DNA from: Meconema thalassinum | Taxonomy: Eukaryota > Arthropoda > Insecta > Orthoptera > Tettigoniidae | Length of the DNA stretch: 64,000 nt | Assembly (NCBI GenBank): GCA_946902985.2 | Contig: OX336393.1 | Span: 366,712,779 to 366,776,778, forward strand | Direction of reading: 5' to 3' | In this document: piece by piece, positions 52,973 to 63,049 of the stretch | How positions within the stretch are numbered: position 1 is the first letter of the stretch | Layout of the letters: each line of letters starts with the position of its first letter | The notes under the pieces: generated by a model | What the model saw: only the letters and a program-made list of their open reading frames with translations | Told to the model about the DNA's origin: nothing | Databases searched by the model: none | Position numbers and translations under genes: made by a program

Positions 52973-55463
52973 TTATTGGACAAGCTTCCTCCTCTTATGC
53001 TGAGCCAAAGTTTTGGGTGAAAACCTGTCGTTAACATTGTGTACAAAATTATTAATCAAGATATTACTGGCAGTGCCCAGTACAGTCTTTTCAATTAATG
53101 CCCTGGCATGCTTTGGGCAGCTGTGCCCCATAAACAGTACAGTGGGCAGACATCTTTGTGTTACATTCACCAAAACACTCTGCTGGTTGCAGTGATGCAA
53201 AAATTCTGCCTTGTAGCTATTGAGTAGCTTACTCATAACAACAAAAGTAAATGCAGCACAGTTGACTACATCTGCATGGGGATAGCATAGTCCTCCTCGG
53301 TTATTGGCATTTATTAGGCTGGCGTGATCACTCTGGCCTGCCTCATCGCAAAGAAAGACTTTGCAATAATTGCAATCATATCGCTTTAAAAAAACATATG
53401 AGCAATAACCACTGATATAGTGTAAGAGAGGCCAATACTCATCTTGTAGGACTTCTATATCACTATCATCAGCAACACAAGCATCAAAAGCACGTATATC
53501 ACATGACTTGTCTTCTTCAAAATACTCGCTCACTGCAGCATTGAGGTCCAGGATGCTCTGAAGGCGCAATTTATTCTCCACCTCAAACACTTGCCTCAGG
53601 GAAATATTGTACTGGCTCCCTGCCAGTTGGCGATATTTTCCAAATCGAGCTTCTAAGTTATCTGTCTGTATTTTGCCTGGTAGGAAGAAGCTATGGCCTT
53701 TCTCAGAGAGACAAAATTGTGCCATTTCAATCATGCACTTGGTAGAAAGGGTAATTGCCGCATGCGTTTCCTTGCTCAGCTTTCCAGGCGAGTCAATTGT
53801 TTTCCACCTATCTAGCCATGACACGATTTCCTGGAGGCACTCGATATGAGAAGAGTTGATCGTTATTGGTTCCTGAAGAGGATTCCTACGGCGTTTTCCT
53901 TTCCATAGGGTCTTAACGTTCATGATGTCCCACCATCTGCAAATCAACTCAATAAACTGTGCAGTACTGTCCCAGGAGGGCAAGTTCTTCTTCGGCCCAA
54001 TCTCCCTTATTGCCACAGCTAGAGGTTTATTAAAAATTTGCAGAGCTAGTGGAACATTCTGTCGTTCCAAATTGGTAGGGTACAGGGATTTCAGAGTCAA
54101 GGTAAATCCATATTTCAGGAGATTGTTCTTCTCTAACACATGCAACTCCTTCAGTGAACCGAATGATGCAATCTGTAGTCTGTCATGCTCTGTCAAATCT
54201 GGAAAATGCAACTCTTGGTGCTTTGCATTCAGCCAGTTATTTCTAATACATTTGAGAATGTGCACAGTGTCAATTGCAAAGAAAAGCTTTCTGTGTGCAT
54301 CTTTGGGGTGACTATAAATGTAATTTAATTCGGGTGGATCGCTCAGGAGAGATACAGCTTTCCTATTAATAGCACTGTTGTCTGAAATCAGTGCTAGAAC
54401 TTCAAATCCGACTTCTTCCAGTCCAAGAATGACTTTCTTCATCATATTGAATAATGCCTCACCTCGAATGTTCACAACGGGCATGATGTGAGCAACATCC
54501 TTGTATGAAGAAAGCAAGCTGTGTACCATAAACACATAAGCACTTGTTGCACACTCATCGCTATTTACAGCACTACCTACAACCCTACCCTTTTTGTGTC
54601 TAACTGGGGTTTAATGTGAACCTCATCCATCGAAAGGAGGACTAGTTGATCTTCTTCTGATAAGAGTGAAAATTTATTTCTCATATACAAAAGAAAATTA
54701 TCACTTTGCTCCTGTATAGGATTCGTCAAAAGCTTGGAACACACTAATTTCAAGGTACGGGGTGCAGGAAGAGTGACATTTCCTGAACCTCTTATAAATC
54801 TATAACAGTGAGGAGAAATAGAATGAACCAGCGATGAGAATACAAGCAATTCCCGGGAATAGTTTTTCACTTTACGCTTTGTTAGCAAGTGAACTTGCTC
54901 TTTTAAGAAGTCTAATGTATCCTTCTTCTCAGGGAACTTACTCTCCAAGTTCTTAAATAAACTGTCCATAACAGATACAGTATCCTCAACACTTTGATGT
55001 TCATATGCATCAGGATCAGCATACACGGAATGGGCATTCCTTATAAGTTCTTCAATTTCTAGCACTGTACCTAACTGTCTTGGTAAAGACATGTTATTAC
55101 AACGTTTCACTTCTGTATTCGATACATACAAGGAGGCACTCAAACCTTCTGTTATCTTAATGCAGCAACGCAAGTGTGGACTAGGATTTTCCTTCATTAA
55201 AATAAAATATATACAAGATTCCTCTCTAATAGAATTCCACTCAGGATGAAGACTCACACTGTTTAACTTCACCTTCAGTTCCTGAAAGTTTCTGAATGAA
55301 ACTGCTTCCAGATTCTCCGCCAATGTCTGCATACTTTCAGCGAGAGCCTTCGATAAACTTTCATTATCAATCCTACGCCTCCTATCATCTGGATCTTCTC
55401 GGCAGACAGTTGCAGTGTCAGTTAAATACTCTGGGCTGTTGGGGAACTGAGACGGGACTGCTC
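52973..55463 (-). pseudogene. P-element-type transposase, exon 3 (catalytic part), one frameshift
   Basis: The exon starts at 55463 after acceptor TTCCTAG in phase 1 and ends at TAG 52975-52973, encoding about 830 residues. It opens Ala-Val-Pro-Ser-Gln-Phe-Pro-Asn, the usual end of THAP leaders. Then come a leucine-rich helix, a P-type domain (LPAPRTLKLVCSKL near 54760), MDEVHIKP with a catalytic Asp near 54625, SDNSAINRKA near 54390, FAIDTVHILKCIRNNWL near 54270, and TDNLEARFGKYRQLAG near 53660. The frame changes near 54592 in an A run (one-base shift), and both sides are otherwise open. In P elements this enzyme cuts and rejoins the terminal repeats. The length resembles THAP9-type proteins. 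Confidence 0.88.
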
Positions 55464-55922
55464 CTAGGAATTTAATTCGAACATTAACTTACGATACAAT
55501 CATTTTATCACCTTGCATTACATTAATTACTCTATTTATTCTAAATTTATTCAATTTCCAACCTGATTCACACACACCTCTTCCCCCACCCCAATAAGAA
55601 ATGTAGCCTAATGAATTAGATTACTGCAATAGAAAAAAATTGATTAATCAGGGCCTGCTACAGGTTATCGGTCTCTAACGTCATGCAGTTAGCTTGCAAT
55701 TTAAACCCCAATATAAATGTGAATACTATCCATATTAACACCCACTTATACCTCCCACTTGAAATTGATAGCCCCATAAAACAAATAAACCTAACCTACA
55801 ACATTAGCCTGTAGCACATAATTTAGGTTAGAAAATTCTGACTTCTACATCTAAATGAATTTTCGTGAACAGAAGAGCTAGCCTATGCTAAAATTTAGGG
55901 GTAGGACTATTTGCTTACTAAC
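55464..55922 (-). other. Intron 2 of the P-like transposase
   Basis: 459 bp, AT-rich, bounded by GTTAGT and a pyrimidine stretch with TAG. In fly P elements splicing controls the transposase, so introns here are of regulatory interest. Confidence 0.7.
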
Positions 55923-56034
55923 CATTAATCAGTCTCGGTTTATACAACGGAGCAGTAACTAGCTTTCCATTCTTTTCATCATACATACTAGTGGTCCATT
56001 GAATTTCATGTGGCTTGAAATGGATGCCACAGAC
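55923..56034 (-). CDS. P-like transposase, exon 2 (end of THAP domain)
   Basis: 112 bp with acceptor CTTGTAG before GTC at 56034 and donor G/GTTAGT after 55923. It begins Val-Cys-Gly-Ile-His-Phe-Lys-Pro, supplying the third Cys and the His of the C2CH zinc site, and ends Lys-Pro-Arg-Leu-Ile-Asn in phase 1, which joins exon 3 correctly. Confidence 0.85.
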
Positions 56035-56125
56035 CTACAAGAAAAGAGACTTGGTTACAAAGTTCCTTCCTCCCATTACACTAAACTTGTGAGAATTGGA
56101 GCATAAGTATTGATTTAACACGTAC
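56035..56125 (-). other. Intron 1 of the P-like transposase
   Basis: 91 bp, GTACGT...TTTTCTTGTAG. Confidence 0.75.
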
Positions 56126-56278
56126 CATGGAATATTTCGTAGGAATAAAATCCTTGCGGTGAATGGCTCGTATCCATTTCGACTTTTCACCTTCATCATT
56201 AGGAAAAGAGAAAACGTTTACTTTCGGTCCATTGGCGTAATTGCCTTTACAATTTGGAACGCTGCACTTATTAGGCAT
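56126..56278 (-). CDS. P-like transposase, exon 1 (THAP zinc finger)
   Basis: ATG at 56278, 51 codons, donor ATG/GTACGT after 56126, phase 0. It starts Met-Pro-Asn-Lys-Cys-Ser-Val-Pro-Asn-Cys, the first two zinc ligands of a THAP domain, with Phe-Ser-Phe-Pro and Trp-Ile-Arg-Ala-Ile-His-Arg-Lys further on. This domain binds near the transposon ends. The ATG lies 222 bp inside the right terminal repeat, leaving room for a promoter. Confidence 0.88.
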
Positions 56279-56470
56279 AACTTTACACTAACTTTACACT
56301 GCACTGATAACCATTAAGTATAACTGGGTAGGAAATCTGAGCAAATCAGTAACTGGGACTGTAAACACGACACACAACACGCGGAAAACACACCGTAACC
56401 TGCAAACTAGAATGTTATGTCTCAATGTCCACGGCCGGTCTTCCGTGACGTCACTCGCTTGTCAACTTCA

Positions 56471-56500
56471 TATCGCAAGGCTTTCTCTCTAGGTGGTGTT
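56471..56500. repeat. Right terminal inverted repeat of the P-like element
   Basis: 30 bases, ending CTCTCTAGGTGGTGTT at 56500. Confidence 0.92.
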
Positions 56501-56954
56501 GGCTGTAACAGGGATAAAAGACTAGCCCTTAGCTAGCTCGTAAACTGTCGCCTCAGTAGTTCAATGGGCATGGTTGGATGAAATTAAAACGTAAAAACAC
56601 TTGTAGTGGGCGATGTATTGAAGATAGACATATGCTCTCGCGGACGTTTTTGTAGAACTATTCATGCTGAACAATTCTTACACTCATAGTATTTAGACAT
56701 TTTTAACGGTTTACCCAGCGTAAGCTTACAAAGCGCTCGGACGCCAGGTTATTTTTTTTCGATTTTTTCACTGAAATCGTTACTGCTCGGCTTCCTTTGA
56801 TCATAAATAAATTATTTTCTACAGAAATCATCCTCGAGATATCCTTTACAGAATGGTGAAAACCGCATCTAAATCCATCCAGTGGTTCTCGAGTTCACCC
56901 GTAACATCAAAGAATCGGGGACTTTGTTTTATACTAACTAGAGACTAGAGATAT

Positions 56955-57160
56955 ACGCTAACGTGCTACCTCGTGCCTCGCTGGTATCAGGAGAGAGTGG
57001 GTTCAAACCCCACCTCGGTCGTCCTGAAAATGGTGTTCCGTGGTTTCCCATTGTCATTCCCAGGCAAATGCCGGAATGGTTTCTTTCAACAGGTCCACGG
57101 CCAACTTCCTTCCCACTCCCTTCCCTGGTCTAGACCCAAGTTAGCCGTCATCTGCTGACA
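56955..57160 (+). mobile_element. tRNA-type SINE beside an ODAD2 exon
   Basis: Head with AGTGGGTTCAAACCCCACCT (B box) and body TGTTCCGTGGTTTCCCATTG, shared with 29155-29500. It ends about 115 bp from the donor of the exon at 57.5 kb. Confidence 0.75.
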
Positions 57161-57275
57161 AAGAGTGTGCAACTCCATGTGGCAGTAGAAGGTATGATAG
57201 CTCGCAGAGTCCGTGGGTAAAGCCGAGCTTAAAGGATAAGCGCTTAAAAAAAAAGTTTATATGAATTTGCAATAC

Positions 57276-57524
57276 CACTTTAAGTCCTTGCTGGATGGTG
57301 CCCAACGCAAGAATGACAACATCGAGATGCTTGGTTCGAATCCATTGAGCGAGGAGCGGAACACACCCTTGAGCGACTATCAGACGTGTGGTCTTCGTGG
57401 ACGCCGTCAGTGACCAAAGAGCTCTCAGAGCCGCTCGTGCACACTCTACCATAAGACGATCTTCAGGTTTCATCTTACTTTTTGGTAAGTTTCGAATTTT
57501 ATCCGGCACCATCAACAGGGTTAC
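57276..57524 (-). CDS. ODAD2: ODAD2/ARMC4-like armadillo-repeat exon (B)
   Basis: The acceptor TGTCCAACAG precedes GTA at 57524. The frame reads Val-Thr-Leu-Leu-Met-Val-Pro-Asp, then CARAALRALWSLTASTKTTR and CVPLLAQWI, ending Leu-Gly-Thr-Ile-Gln-Gln-Gly-Leu-Lys. This block resembles the ODAD2 segment with Ala-Leu-Trp-Ser-Leu-Ser-x-Ser-Thr-Lys-Asn. The donor is either AAA/GTGGTA (end 57279) or GTG/GTATTG (end 57276); both are weak and both are phase 0. Exon A joins it in phase 0. About 43 residues expected after it in ODAD2 are not encoded before exon C, so an exon is missing from my map. Confidence 0.78.
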
Positions 57525-57993
57525 CTGTTGGACAGAAGAGTTCTAGGTTCAGATTTACCTTACCGAAAGGCAATTAAGGTGCGCCCAGTCAATACACACA
57601 TTTTCAAATCTTAAGAAAGTTTATTTGTACATGTTTCGGATCGTTCTACGCCCTTCAACAGTGAAACACTTGGATGTTTTGATAGTAACAGTGTCAACGT
57701 ATCTAGAATAGAATAGAAAAGCATTACCATCAATAGGACATATTCAATTAAAGAGTATGATTCCAAAACGAGCTCAGTCCATATTTATAGCTGATCCCCT
57801 ACATGAATTTCATCTGCACTCTCTCTAAACGCTGAATAACATCTGGTTGAAAATTACAAGTAACTTATTATGAACGATACATGATGATGGATATTAAAAT
57901 ACACTTTAAAAATTATAATATTGAGAGAAATTATTTTTAATAAAGTTCAAAATTGATGAATATAAAAACAAGAAGTTCCGTGACGAACTAAAG
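57525..57993. other. Intron between ODAD2-like exons A and B, left part
   Basis: AT-rich, with nothing recognised. The intron is 2.08 kb long and is largely filled by the foldback element at 57994-59303. Confidence 0.6.
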
Positions 57994-59303
57994 AGCCTAC
58001 TTTTCTTTAAATTTAAGATTCATGCCAATGATTAATTTATATGGATCTATCTAGAATAATGACGAAATTACTGTAAGTTGGTAATATCGAAATTTCTAAT
58101 TAGTTCTAAATACTGTATACCTGGCATAATGTAGGCTAATAGAGCACTACAGTTGGCAGCCCTGGTAACTGAATATTCTTAGTTCCATCTCTTAGGGTAC
58201 AGAATACAAAATGTGGTTGAAGTCCAATGGATAGCTTGGACGTTACATGCAGTTAAACATTGGATCTAACAGCGCGCGTAAAATCATGTTGGCAACAATG
58301 TCATGCATGTATTGGTCAGAAATAATCTGAACTGATATGATCTATCGTTGTGCCAATTTTGAATGAAATCCATTAGTTAGTATAGAAGTTACATGCATTT
58401 TAAAATAGGACCTATCAGCAGGCTTAGAATCAAGTTGGCAGCACTGACGTATATTAGTTACTCCAAATTACTCTATAATGCCAGGTACTATACATGTGCA
58501 AAGTTTAGAGCTATTGGCTTGCATACTTTCTGATATATTGATATTATGGTAACAAAAATAGAGACAGCTTTTATTAACAGTTGTCAGCCCTGGTTGATCT
58601 TAAGAATAGGCATAGTGATATCAGTTATGGTACACATAGCACATACGAAATGTGGTTGAAATACAAATGATAGTATAGAAGTTACATGCATTTAAAGTTG
58701 GACCTCTCAGCAGGCTTAGAATCATGTTGGTAGCACTGACGTACATAAGTTACTCCAAATTAATATAGAATGTCAGGTACTGCCGGCTTGCATACTTTCT
58801 GATATATTGGTATTTGGATAAAAGAAATTGAGAGCATTTATTAACAGTTAGCAGCCCTGGTGGCTCTTAAGAAAACTCGCAATTACATCTATTTATGTAC
58901 ACATAGCACATATGAAATTTGGTTGAATTCCAATTGATAGTCTAGAAGTTATATGCATTTAAAAATTGGACCTATCAGAAGGCTTAGAATCATTTTGGCA
59001 ACACTGCCATGTATGGCCTCCTGGAAATTAAACTGAAATATTATTATCTATACGGGTGCCAATTTTGAAATAGCTCCCATTCATACCTTCCAAGATATCC
59101 AACATGGAGCTCAAATTTCAATTGCGATTTTTCAGCAGTTGGTAACACTGACATCATTTTCAAATACGGAATTGAAATATTCAGGTATAGATCTTTACTC
59201 CTACCAAATTTTGTTTCGATTGCTGCAGCCGTTTAGGAGTTGATAGGGGATCGATCTCCTAAGTCTATTTTTCCTCATTTTTGCAAAATGTGAAAAGTAG
59301 GCT
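57994..59303. mobile_element. Second foldback-type element with internal repeats
   Basis: Inverted ends AGCCTACTTTTC (57994-58005) and GAAAAGTAGGCT (59292-59303). Four internal units contain AGAAGTTACATGCATTTAAA, GGACCTATCAGCAGGCTTAG and TTGGCAGCACTGACGT near 58215, 58375, 58665 and 58935. No coding frame. Just outside, AGTTCCGTGACGAACTA resembles AGTTCCGTTAAGAACTA beside the first copy. Confidence 0.6.
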
Positions 59304-59605
59304 AAAAATCTGTAGATCCCTGAAAAAACACCTATTAATGCTACATTGAACTCATGTATTAACTCATCATGTTGAAATAAAATGTAGTTGTGCACTTGAA
59401 AAACGTGTGGCGATATAACAAAGTGCGTTTAAGGTGCAATGTAGGAGGGCTGCATCGGTAACATGTTCTGATTCATTTTGCTCAGGCATAGAGAGATTGA
59501 TAGACAAACACCCACACACAAACACTGACCAGTAGTGAGCACATAACCCTATTTCAATTTTATAAAAGTAGACTACACATAGTGTTTGCGCTGAAATCCA
59601 CTTAC

Positions 59606-59815
59606 CAGTCTGCCTACACCGTGGAACTTTCGGACGATCCTTCCCGCTATGGGCATCTGAGATACGTTTGCGATGATATCTATTGCAATGATCTGTGATG
59701 TCAATGTCGCGGTACATATCATGCTTACGAGGATCGACACAACGCCCATATCGATGAGTTCTCGGTGCGAATCTGAATTTCCGGAGATGCTCCTCAAGAC
59801 ATGCAGCGCACCCTC
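59606..59815 (-). CDS. ODAD2: ODAD2/ARMC4-like armadillo-repeat exon (A)
   Basis: 210 bp, 70 codons, phase 0. The acceptor TTGTTGACAG precedes GAG at 59815, and a strong donor CTG/GTAAGT follows 59606. The peptide has LRSISGNSDSHRELIDMGVV, Ile-Ala-Asn-Val-Ser-Gln and Arg-Ile-Val-Arg-Lys-Phe-His-Gly-Val, matching the ODAD2 armadillo unit with Ile-Ala-Asn-Val-Ala and Arg-Arg-Val-Val-Arg. It lies N-terminal to exon B. Earlier exons must lie to the right of the window or beyond the LINE. Confidence 0.8.
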
Positions 59816-59835
59816 CTGTCAACAATAGTAACTTT

Positions 59836-60361
59836 TGGTTGGTTGGTTCCTTAGTTTAGGGGCTGCGACAACGCGGTCATGTAGCCCCGTGTACTTTGGG
59901 TGTGTGTAGAATCTGTCTGATAACCGGTGTTAATTGTGATGACTGTATTAGTGTGTGTATCTGTTTTTTAATTCAAGTAGGGACTGCAACTTTGAATTTT
60001 CAAATAGTTCCTACTTTTGCCGCCAAACGCCACCGTCAACGACTACTAGGCCTAGTTCAGAACTAGCTACTAGACGCCACCGCAGTCGGCTCTTGGCAAC
60101 GAACGTAGCAACCTAAGAGCGTTGTTTATATTCTTAACCTATCCAATTTAGTTTCACACAGGTGTAATTAGTGGAAAGATCTTTAACATGCCATAAATCT
60201 ATGACATGGGACCGCCGGCTTTACTTCCCCTCCGAAGGAAGGCATACTGAGGGATTTTTAACGCTCTTAAAAAAATCCGACGGCTTCGGCCGGGTTTGAA
60301 CCCGCTATCTTGGGCATAGAAGCTCAGCATGCTACCAACTACGCCACCGAAGCCGCCAAAA
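59836..60361 (-). mobile_element. Full-length tRNA-derived SINE next to the splice acceptor
   Basis: Target duplication AATAGTAACTTT at 59824-59835 and 60362-60373. The SINE has the same sense as the host gene. Its 3' end (minus strand CCCCTAAACTAAGGAACCAA) lies 20 bp from the exon A boundary. Confidence 0.9.
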
Positions 60362-60427
60362 AATAGTAACTTTAAACCTACAAATTGAATTCATTGCCAT
60401 TTTTCGAAAGGACAACGCAAGGTTCAA

Positions 60428-60428
<1 letters not shown>

Positions 60429-60502
<74 letters not shown>

Positions 60503-60512
60503 AATAATACCT
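60429..60512. repeat. (AAT)n microsatellite
   Basis: About 80 bases of AAT with a few changes, just ahead of the LINE. Confidence 0.9.
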
Positions 60513-60581
60513 TGGTTGTACTTTGGCCGGTGTGAAATATCGCCGACCCCAATTACAGTTTTTCAACTGTCTCAAGAAAGC

Positions 60582-61631
60582 ATGGAGGAAAATTCAGCAA
60601 AAGCTACTACCCCAGGTGGTAACCAGTCCACCATCGCTTTCAGCGATGCATGCAGGCCTTCGGATTCTGGGGAGCCAGCACCAAAATGCTTGGAGGTGTC
60701 GGAGACTCCACTAAAGATCAAACACAAACATCGGAACTTCTTTGCTACCGTTAATATGAACTCCCTTTTGAAAACTGGTAAACTTAAGCATCTCACTGAT
60801 ACTCTCTCCCAACATCAAATTCTTATCACGGCAGTACAAGAAACAAGATTTACAGATGATCATCCTTTTGAGTCTCAGGGGTACAGAATATTTAAAGGCA
60901 AAGTTGGTAAACGTGTTGCAAAGAACATCCCTCACCTCGGCACGGGATTCATTGTAAATAAAAGAATTTTGGACTCGGTTGTAGATTCCAGTTCTCCTAA
61001 CAGCCGAGTAGCAATCCTCATTTTCCGATGCACGAACAAAATGTATACTATGGTTGATGTGCATGCGCCAATTAATGAGGCAAACAAAAAATACAGAGAA
61101 GGAACAGATGAATTTTGGGAAGAACTGGAGGATATAATTCCGGACAAACATATGATTATCTTGCTTGGTGATTTCAATGCTCAACTTGGCCGTGAAAGAA
61201 AATTCCGAAACATTGTAGGAAGTTACCCAGCTCATTACAGAACCAACCGCAATGGAGAGAGACTTATTGAGCTCTGTAAGGCGTTCAACCTTGTTATGAA
61301 ATCTACTGCTTCCAAACACCTGCCAAGAAAGCAGAAGACGTGGACTTCTCCAAATCCAAAACTTGGTGAATTCCAAATCGATCATGTAGCTATTTCACGC
61401 AAGGCACACCGAGAGATCCAGAATGTTAAAGTCCTGAGAAGTGTAAATCTTGATTCTGATCATTATCTTTCCAAAATCAAGCTTAAACTTCTTCCAGGAA
61501 ATACCAGGAGGCTCTGCCGAAGAGAGATCAACAGGTTTGACACAGAGAAACTACACTTGAATCACGAGTCTACTGAGAAGCTTGAAACTTTGGATCCACA
61601 GAATGGGAACAACTACGAGATGGCATGGTGA
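60582..61631 (+). CDS. LINE ORF2 N-terminal part: APE endonuclease
   Basis: Frame 60468-61631, with the first AAT-derived codons unlikely to be used (ATG 60582 is the first good start). Endonuclease blocks: Asn-Met-Asn-Ser near 60753, Ala-Val-Gln-Glu-Thr-Arg (catalytic Glu) near 60834, Gly-Thr-Gly-Phe-Ile-Val, Leu-Leu-Gly-Asp-Phe-Asn-Ala-Gln near 61152, Lys-Thr-Trp, and Gln-Ile-Asp-His-Val then Ser-Asp-His-Tyr near 61460. These nick the target DNA to prime reverse transcription. The frame shifts to the next at 61625-61631 by a small overlap. Confidence 0.85.
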   Translation: MEENSAKATTPGGNQSTIAFSDACRPSDSGEPAPKCLEVSETPLKIKHKHRNFFATVNMNSLLKTGKLKHLTDTLSQHQILITAVQETRFTDDHPFESQGYRIFKGKVGKRVAKNIPHLGTGFIVNKRILDSVVDSSSPNSRVAILIFRCTNKMYTMVDVHAPINEANKKYREGTDEFWEELEDIIPDKHMIILLGDFNAQLGRERKFRNIVGSYPAHYRTNRNGERLIELCKAFNLVMKSTASKHLPRKQKTWTSPNPKLGEFQIDHVAISRKAHREIQNVKVLRSVNLDSDHYLSKIKLKLLPGNTRRLCRREINRFDTEKLHLNHESTEKLETLDPQNGNNYEMAW

Positions 61632-62420
61632 TAACAGCTAAAGAGATAGTCCCTCTAACAAAAAGAAGGAAACATCTCTGGTGGACCAGTGAATGTGAAG
61701 CAGCAATAAGGCAGAGACAACTAGCATGGCAGAGATGGAACTCTCAGGAGAATTCAGATAACTGGGAGAGTTTTCTCTTAGTGAGGAAACATGCTGCAAA
61801 AACCAAACGTGGGGTAAAACGTGCATACGACAAAAGTCAGTTGGAAAAGATTCAACAAGACTTCAAGAAGAACAACACTCGAGATTTCTACAGAACCTTC
61901 AGACAGAATCTCACTAAATACACTCCACCTAGCCTACACTTCAAATGATCCTGAGGGAAAAACTGCCAATAATGGCAAGGACAACTGCACTATGCTGACA
62001 AATTATTTTGAGACTCTCCTTAACTGTGAAAGCCCAGGATCCTCATTCTCATTTGAAGTCAATCCAAATACAAACCCGACTCTATACCACCAACCAAAGA
62101 TAAAGTTATGCAGATCATTCAGTCACTTAAAAACAAGAAGGCACCAGGCGAGGATTCATTAATCGCCGAATTATGGAAGCATGCTGGCGACGTAGCTATC
62201 GATAAACTAACAGAAATAATTAGTGAGATATGGGAAAAGGAGGAACTCCCTATTGATTGGACATCAGCTCTGCTTCACTCTCTGGCATTTGAGAGTGCGC
62301 AAATGCGAGGGAGCCGTGTCCGTAGATTTACTGGCACGTTAAAGATCCCCTTCGGGCAAAATTCCGGCACCCCGGCGTCTCTAAAAGCCAGTGTAGTTAA
62401 AAGGGACGTAAGACCAATAA

Positions 62421-62480
<60 letters not shown>

Positions 62481-63035
62481 GCTTCACCCTCTTCACAAAA
62501 ACGGTGATAGATCGAATGTGAACAATTACCGTGGCATCTCCCTCCTTGCAATAACATACAAAATCCTCTCAAAAGCCATTCAAACTAGAGCAGAGGAACA
62601 GTTGGATCCACAATTAGGGGAATATCAAGGGGATTTCGGAAGGGACGATCATGTGCCGAACAGATTTTGAACCTTAAATCTATTCTTTCATATCTGAAGC
62701 TTAGAAACAAACAGTTTGTAGTGACCTTCATTGACTTCAAAAAGGATTATGACTCTATCGATCGACCCACCCTATTTGAAATACTGAAAGAACTGGGACT
62801 GGACAACAAAACAAGAGCAATTATTCAGAAAACTTTAACCAACACTGCGTCCAAAGTGAAATTCAGGGGAGAAATTTCAGAGCCCTTCGAAATCAAGACT
62901 GGTGTAAGACAGGGAGATGGACTATCTTTGCTCTTCAACTGTGTGCTCGAAAAAGTCATCCGGCAGTGGCGAAAAGTAATGAACATTAACAAGTCTGAAA
63001 ATGGAGTCAGATTGGGCTACAAAAACAGAACCTGA
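61625..63035 (+). pseudogene. LINE reverse transcriptase, broken and split by a SINE
   Basis: RT blocks: Lys-Lys-Ala-Pro-Gly-Glu-Asp near 62130, Asn-Asn-Tyr-Arg-Gly-Ile-Ser-Leu-Leu near 62520, Phe-Ile-Asp-Phe-Lys-Lys-Asp-Tyr-Asp near 62730, and Gly-Val-Arg-Gln-Gly-Asp near 62900. The frame changes near 61950, 62110, 62645 and 63030, and 62283-62479 is a SINE insertion. The catalytic Phe-Ala-Asp-Asp block lies at about 63052-63066, in a different frame. Confidence 0.85.
62283..62479 (+). mobile_element. 5'-truncated SINE with (ATT)n tail inside the RT
   Basis: Target duplication TGCTTCACTCTC at 62271-62282 and TGCTTCACCCTC at 62480-62491. The body has TACTGGCACGTTAAAGATCC and AATTCCGGCACCCCGGCGTC, then (ATT)n 62420-62479. 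Confidence 0.88.
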
Positions 63036-63049
63036 TAGTTGACTGCCTA

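Larger units (their letters stand above)
47511..56500 (-). mobile_element. P-superfamily DNA transposon (9 kb) with THAP transposase
   Basis: Terminal inverted repeats are perfect for 30 bp (left AACACCACCTAGAGAGAAAG..., right its reverse complement ending at 56500). The subterminal TGACGTCA/CCGGCCG blocks are also inverted. The flanks GGCTGTAAC at 47502-47510 and 56501-56509 are a target duplication of 9 bp (8 bp is usual for P elements). The right half carries a three-exon THAP transposase on the minus strand. The left 5.4 kb is non-coding repeat DNA with a nested element. The length is far above the roughly 3 kb of fly P elements. Confidence 0.92.

Noticed and set aside
53013..54311. Plus-strand frames over the P-like transposase
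   Set aside because: Opposite-strand shadows of a well-supported gene.
62275..62496. Poly-Asn frame on the minus strand
   Set aside because: Translation of the (ATT)n tail of a SINE.
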